Shown here piece after piece: positions 62,819-64,000 of a stretch of 64,000 bases of DNA. Within the stretch, counting starts at the first letter, position 1. Every line of letters starts with the position of its first letter. The position numbers and the translations under genes are program-made. A model generated the notes under the pieces. That model was not told the origin of the DNA. It ran no database searches and was given only the letters and a program-made list of their open reading frames with translations. The DNA is from Mycolicibacterium psychrotolerans (GTDB lineage: Bacteria; Actinomycetota; Actinomycetes; Mycobacteriales; Mycobacteriaceae). The stretch is taken from the NCBI RefSeq assembly GCF_010729305.1, contig NZ_AP022574.1:2294001-2358000 (forward strand), written 5' to 3'.

Positions 62819-64000
62819 TCAGGCGTTTTCGGCCGCGGCCAGCGCGGCCCGGCCGAACGCACAGTCGACGGTGTCACACAGCCGGCGCAGCGTCTCGACG
62901 CCGCGCGGATCACCCAACTGCACCGCGTCGGCCGCCGCCCTCAGCGCGACGGCGTGCTGCCCGCCGCGTTCGGCGGCCTTGACGGCATCGCGCACCGCCG
63001 CCACCGCGCCGTGGGAGTCCCGGCGCGCCGCGGTGGTCCACGCCCGGGCCAGCGCCAGCTCCGGTGCGAACAGCATCGACTTCAACCCGTGCCGGGACTC
63101 CGCGCGCGCCAACGCCTTTCCCGCCTCGACGGTCTCCCCGAGCCGGCCCAGCGCCTGCGCCAGCAGCATCCACGCCAGCGGCCCCCACGAGTACCCCGTC
63201 GGCGCCAGCGCCACGGCCGCGTCCCGCAACAGGGGAACCGCCCGCGGCGTCTCACCGGTCGCGATCAGCACGTCGGCCGTCAGCACCTCGCCGATCGCGC
63301 GTCCGGGCTGCCTGCGCTGGGCGAAATCGGTGAGCCGCTGCGCCAGCGCAAGCGCCCTGTCGGGTTCGCCGTTCAGCAGCAGCGCGGTGGTTTGACCGAA
63401 GCCGCTGGTGAACCGCAGCAGCCCCGGTTGCCCGGCCGACATGGCCCGCTCGGCCAGCGCGTCGACCTCGGCCAGCCGGCCCATCCGGGCCGCGCACAAC
63501 GCCGCCGCCGAACCCGCCCACCCGATCGCGGTCTCGTCGGCGATCGTAGAGTCCAGCACCTGGTGTGCGAGTTCGGTTGCGCGACCCAGGTTTCCGGCGT
63601 TCATGGCGAAGGTGGCCGACAGCGCGTCGAGCGTCGTGCGTGCCGCCGCGGAGCTGACCTTGCCGCGGGTCGCCTGCAGGAACGCCGTGGCGCGTTCCGG
63701 TTCGGACAGCATCCAGAACTGGTTGGCCGCGGTGGGCAGGGCCCAGGCCATCAGCTCCTCTTCGCCCAGCGCGCCGGGATCGATCTCGGCGAGCACCGCG
63801 TCGGCGTCACGGCCGCGGCCCTGCCACGCCAGCGCGTACCCGACCGTGAGACGCGCGTCCAGAACCGGCTCCCGCTCGAGCACGGCCCGGCCCAGCCGTT
63901 CGCTGAGTTCCAGATCGCCCAGCCGTAGCGCATCGCGCGCGGCCGCGCACACCTCGGCCACCGGCTGCGGCCGGTCGCTGCCGATGGCGAGCGTCGCCAG
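62819..64000 (-). CDS. C-terminal part of a large TPR-repeat protein, cut by window edge
   Basis: An open frame of 393 codons runs from the right edge to a stop at 62819. The protein is a solenoid of alanine/leucine-rich helical repeats of TPR type (AWQGRGRDADAVLAEIDPGA, ATELAHQVLDSTIADETAIG), like the middle and end of MalT/LuxR-type or AAA-ATPase regulators. No helix-turn-helix is seen at the C-terminus. The N-terminal domain lies outside the window, so the exact family is open. The position fits the Rv1203c-Rv1204c neighbourhood of M. tuberculosis. It is convergent with the ABC-F gene, 3 bp apart. Confidence 0.75.
   Translation of the reverse strand: MATLAIGSDRPQPVAEVCAAARDALRLGDLELSERLGRAVLEREPVLDARLTVGYALAWQGRGRDADAVLAEIDPGALGEEELMAWALPTAANQFWMLSEPERATAFLQATRGKVSSAAARTTLDALSATFAMNAGNLGRATELAHQVLDSTIADETAIGWAGSAAALCAARMGRLAEVDALAERAMSAGQPGLLRFTSGFGQTTALLLNGEPDRALALAQRLTDFAQRRQPGRAIGEVLTADVLIATGETPRAVPLLRDAAVALAPTGYSWGPLAWMLLAQALGRLGETVEAGKALARAESRHGLKSMLFAPELALARAWTTAARRDSHGAVAAVRDAVKAAERGGQHAVALRAAADAVQLGDPRGVETLRRLCDTVDCAFGRAALAAAENA

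Overview
The window is high-GC actinobacterial DNA. From about 20.4 kb to the right end it follows the Mycobacterium tuberculosis order Rv1156 - Rv1157c - Rv1158c - pimE - Rv1159A - mutT2 - typA - lpqW - mshB - Rv1171 - fbiC - fdxC - dapC - pruC/pruA/pruB - fadD36 - dapD - dapE (Rv numbers recalled, not searched). The nitrate reductase and PE/PPE genes of that region in M. tuberculosis are absent, and a near match to the Mycolicibacterium vanbaalenii (R)-amine transaminase is present. The host is therefore most likely a fast-growing environmental Mycolicibacterium. No rRNA, tRNA or CRISPR array was seen.

Region 1 (1-5.9 kb) holds a sulfur-handling group: a divergent MFS exporter, a rhodanese, a thioredoxin and a 54-residue cysteine-rich protein. 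Two ATACCC-N4-GGGTAT palindromes of the CsoR/CstR operator type punctuate it. A methyltransferase, an unrecognised 363-residue protein, a lipocalin and a phasin-like protein follow.

Region 2 (5.9-20.4 kb) is a mosaic island. It opens with a truncated 5' copy of the Rv1156-type gene. Next is an AT-richer operon that looks like a RiPP (ribosomally made, modified peptide) cluster: a 75-residue candidate precursor, an FxsB-like radical SAM/SPASM maturase, a cobalamin-binding radical SAM enzyme of the RiPP C-methyltransferase type, and a cut-off third gene. Then come a degenerate hsdM scrap, an IS21-family element with a 5-bp target duplication, an IS1380-family transposase, an IS256-family element, a 1257-residue secreted lectin-CHAP protein and a second, frameshifted hsdM remnant. 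The intact Rv1156-type gene closes the island.

Region 3 (20.4-64 kb) is mainly conserved core. It covers mannoside synthesis (pimE, lpqW), mycothiol (mshB), coenzyme F420 (fbiC), lysine/diaminopimelate synthesis (dapC, dapD, dapE), proline catabolism (pruC with pruA-pruB), the 7Fe ferredoxin and the translational GTPase TypA. Accessory cassettes interrupt it: a TetR/MFS/SDR module with tandem operators, a ROK/MFS pair, and a LysR/APC permease/(R)-amine transaminase module between dapD and dapE. A 179-bp inverted-repeat element lies between dapC and pruC. The window ends inside a large TPR-type protein.
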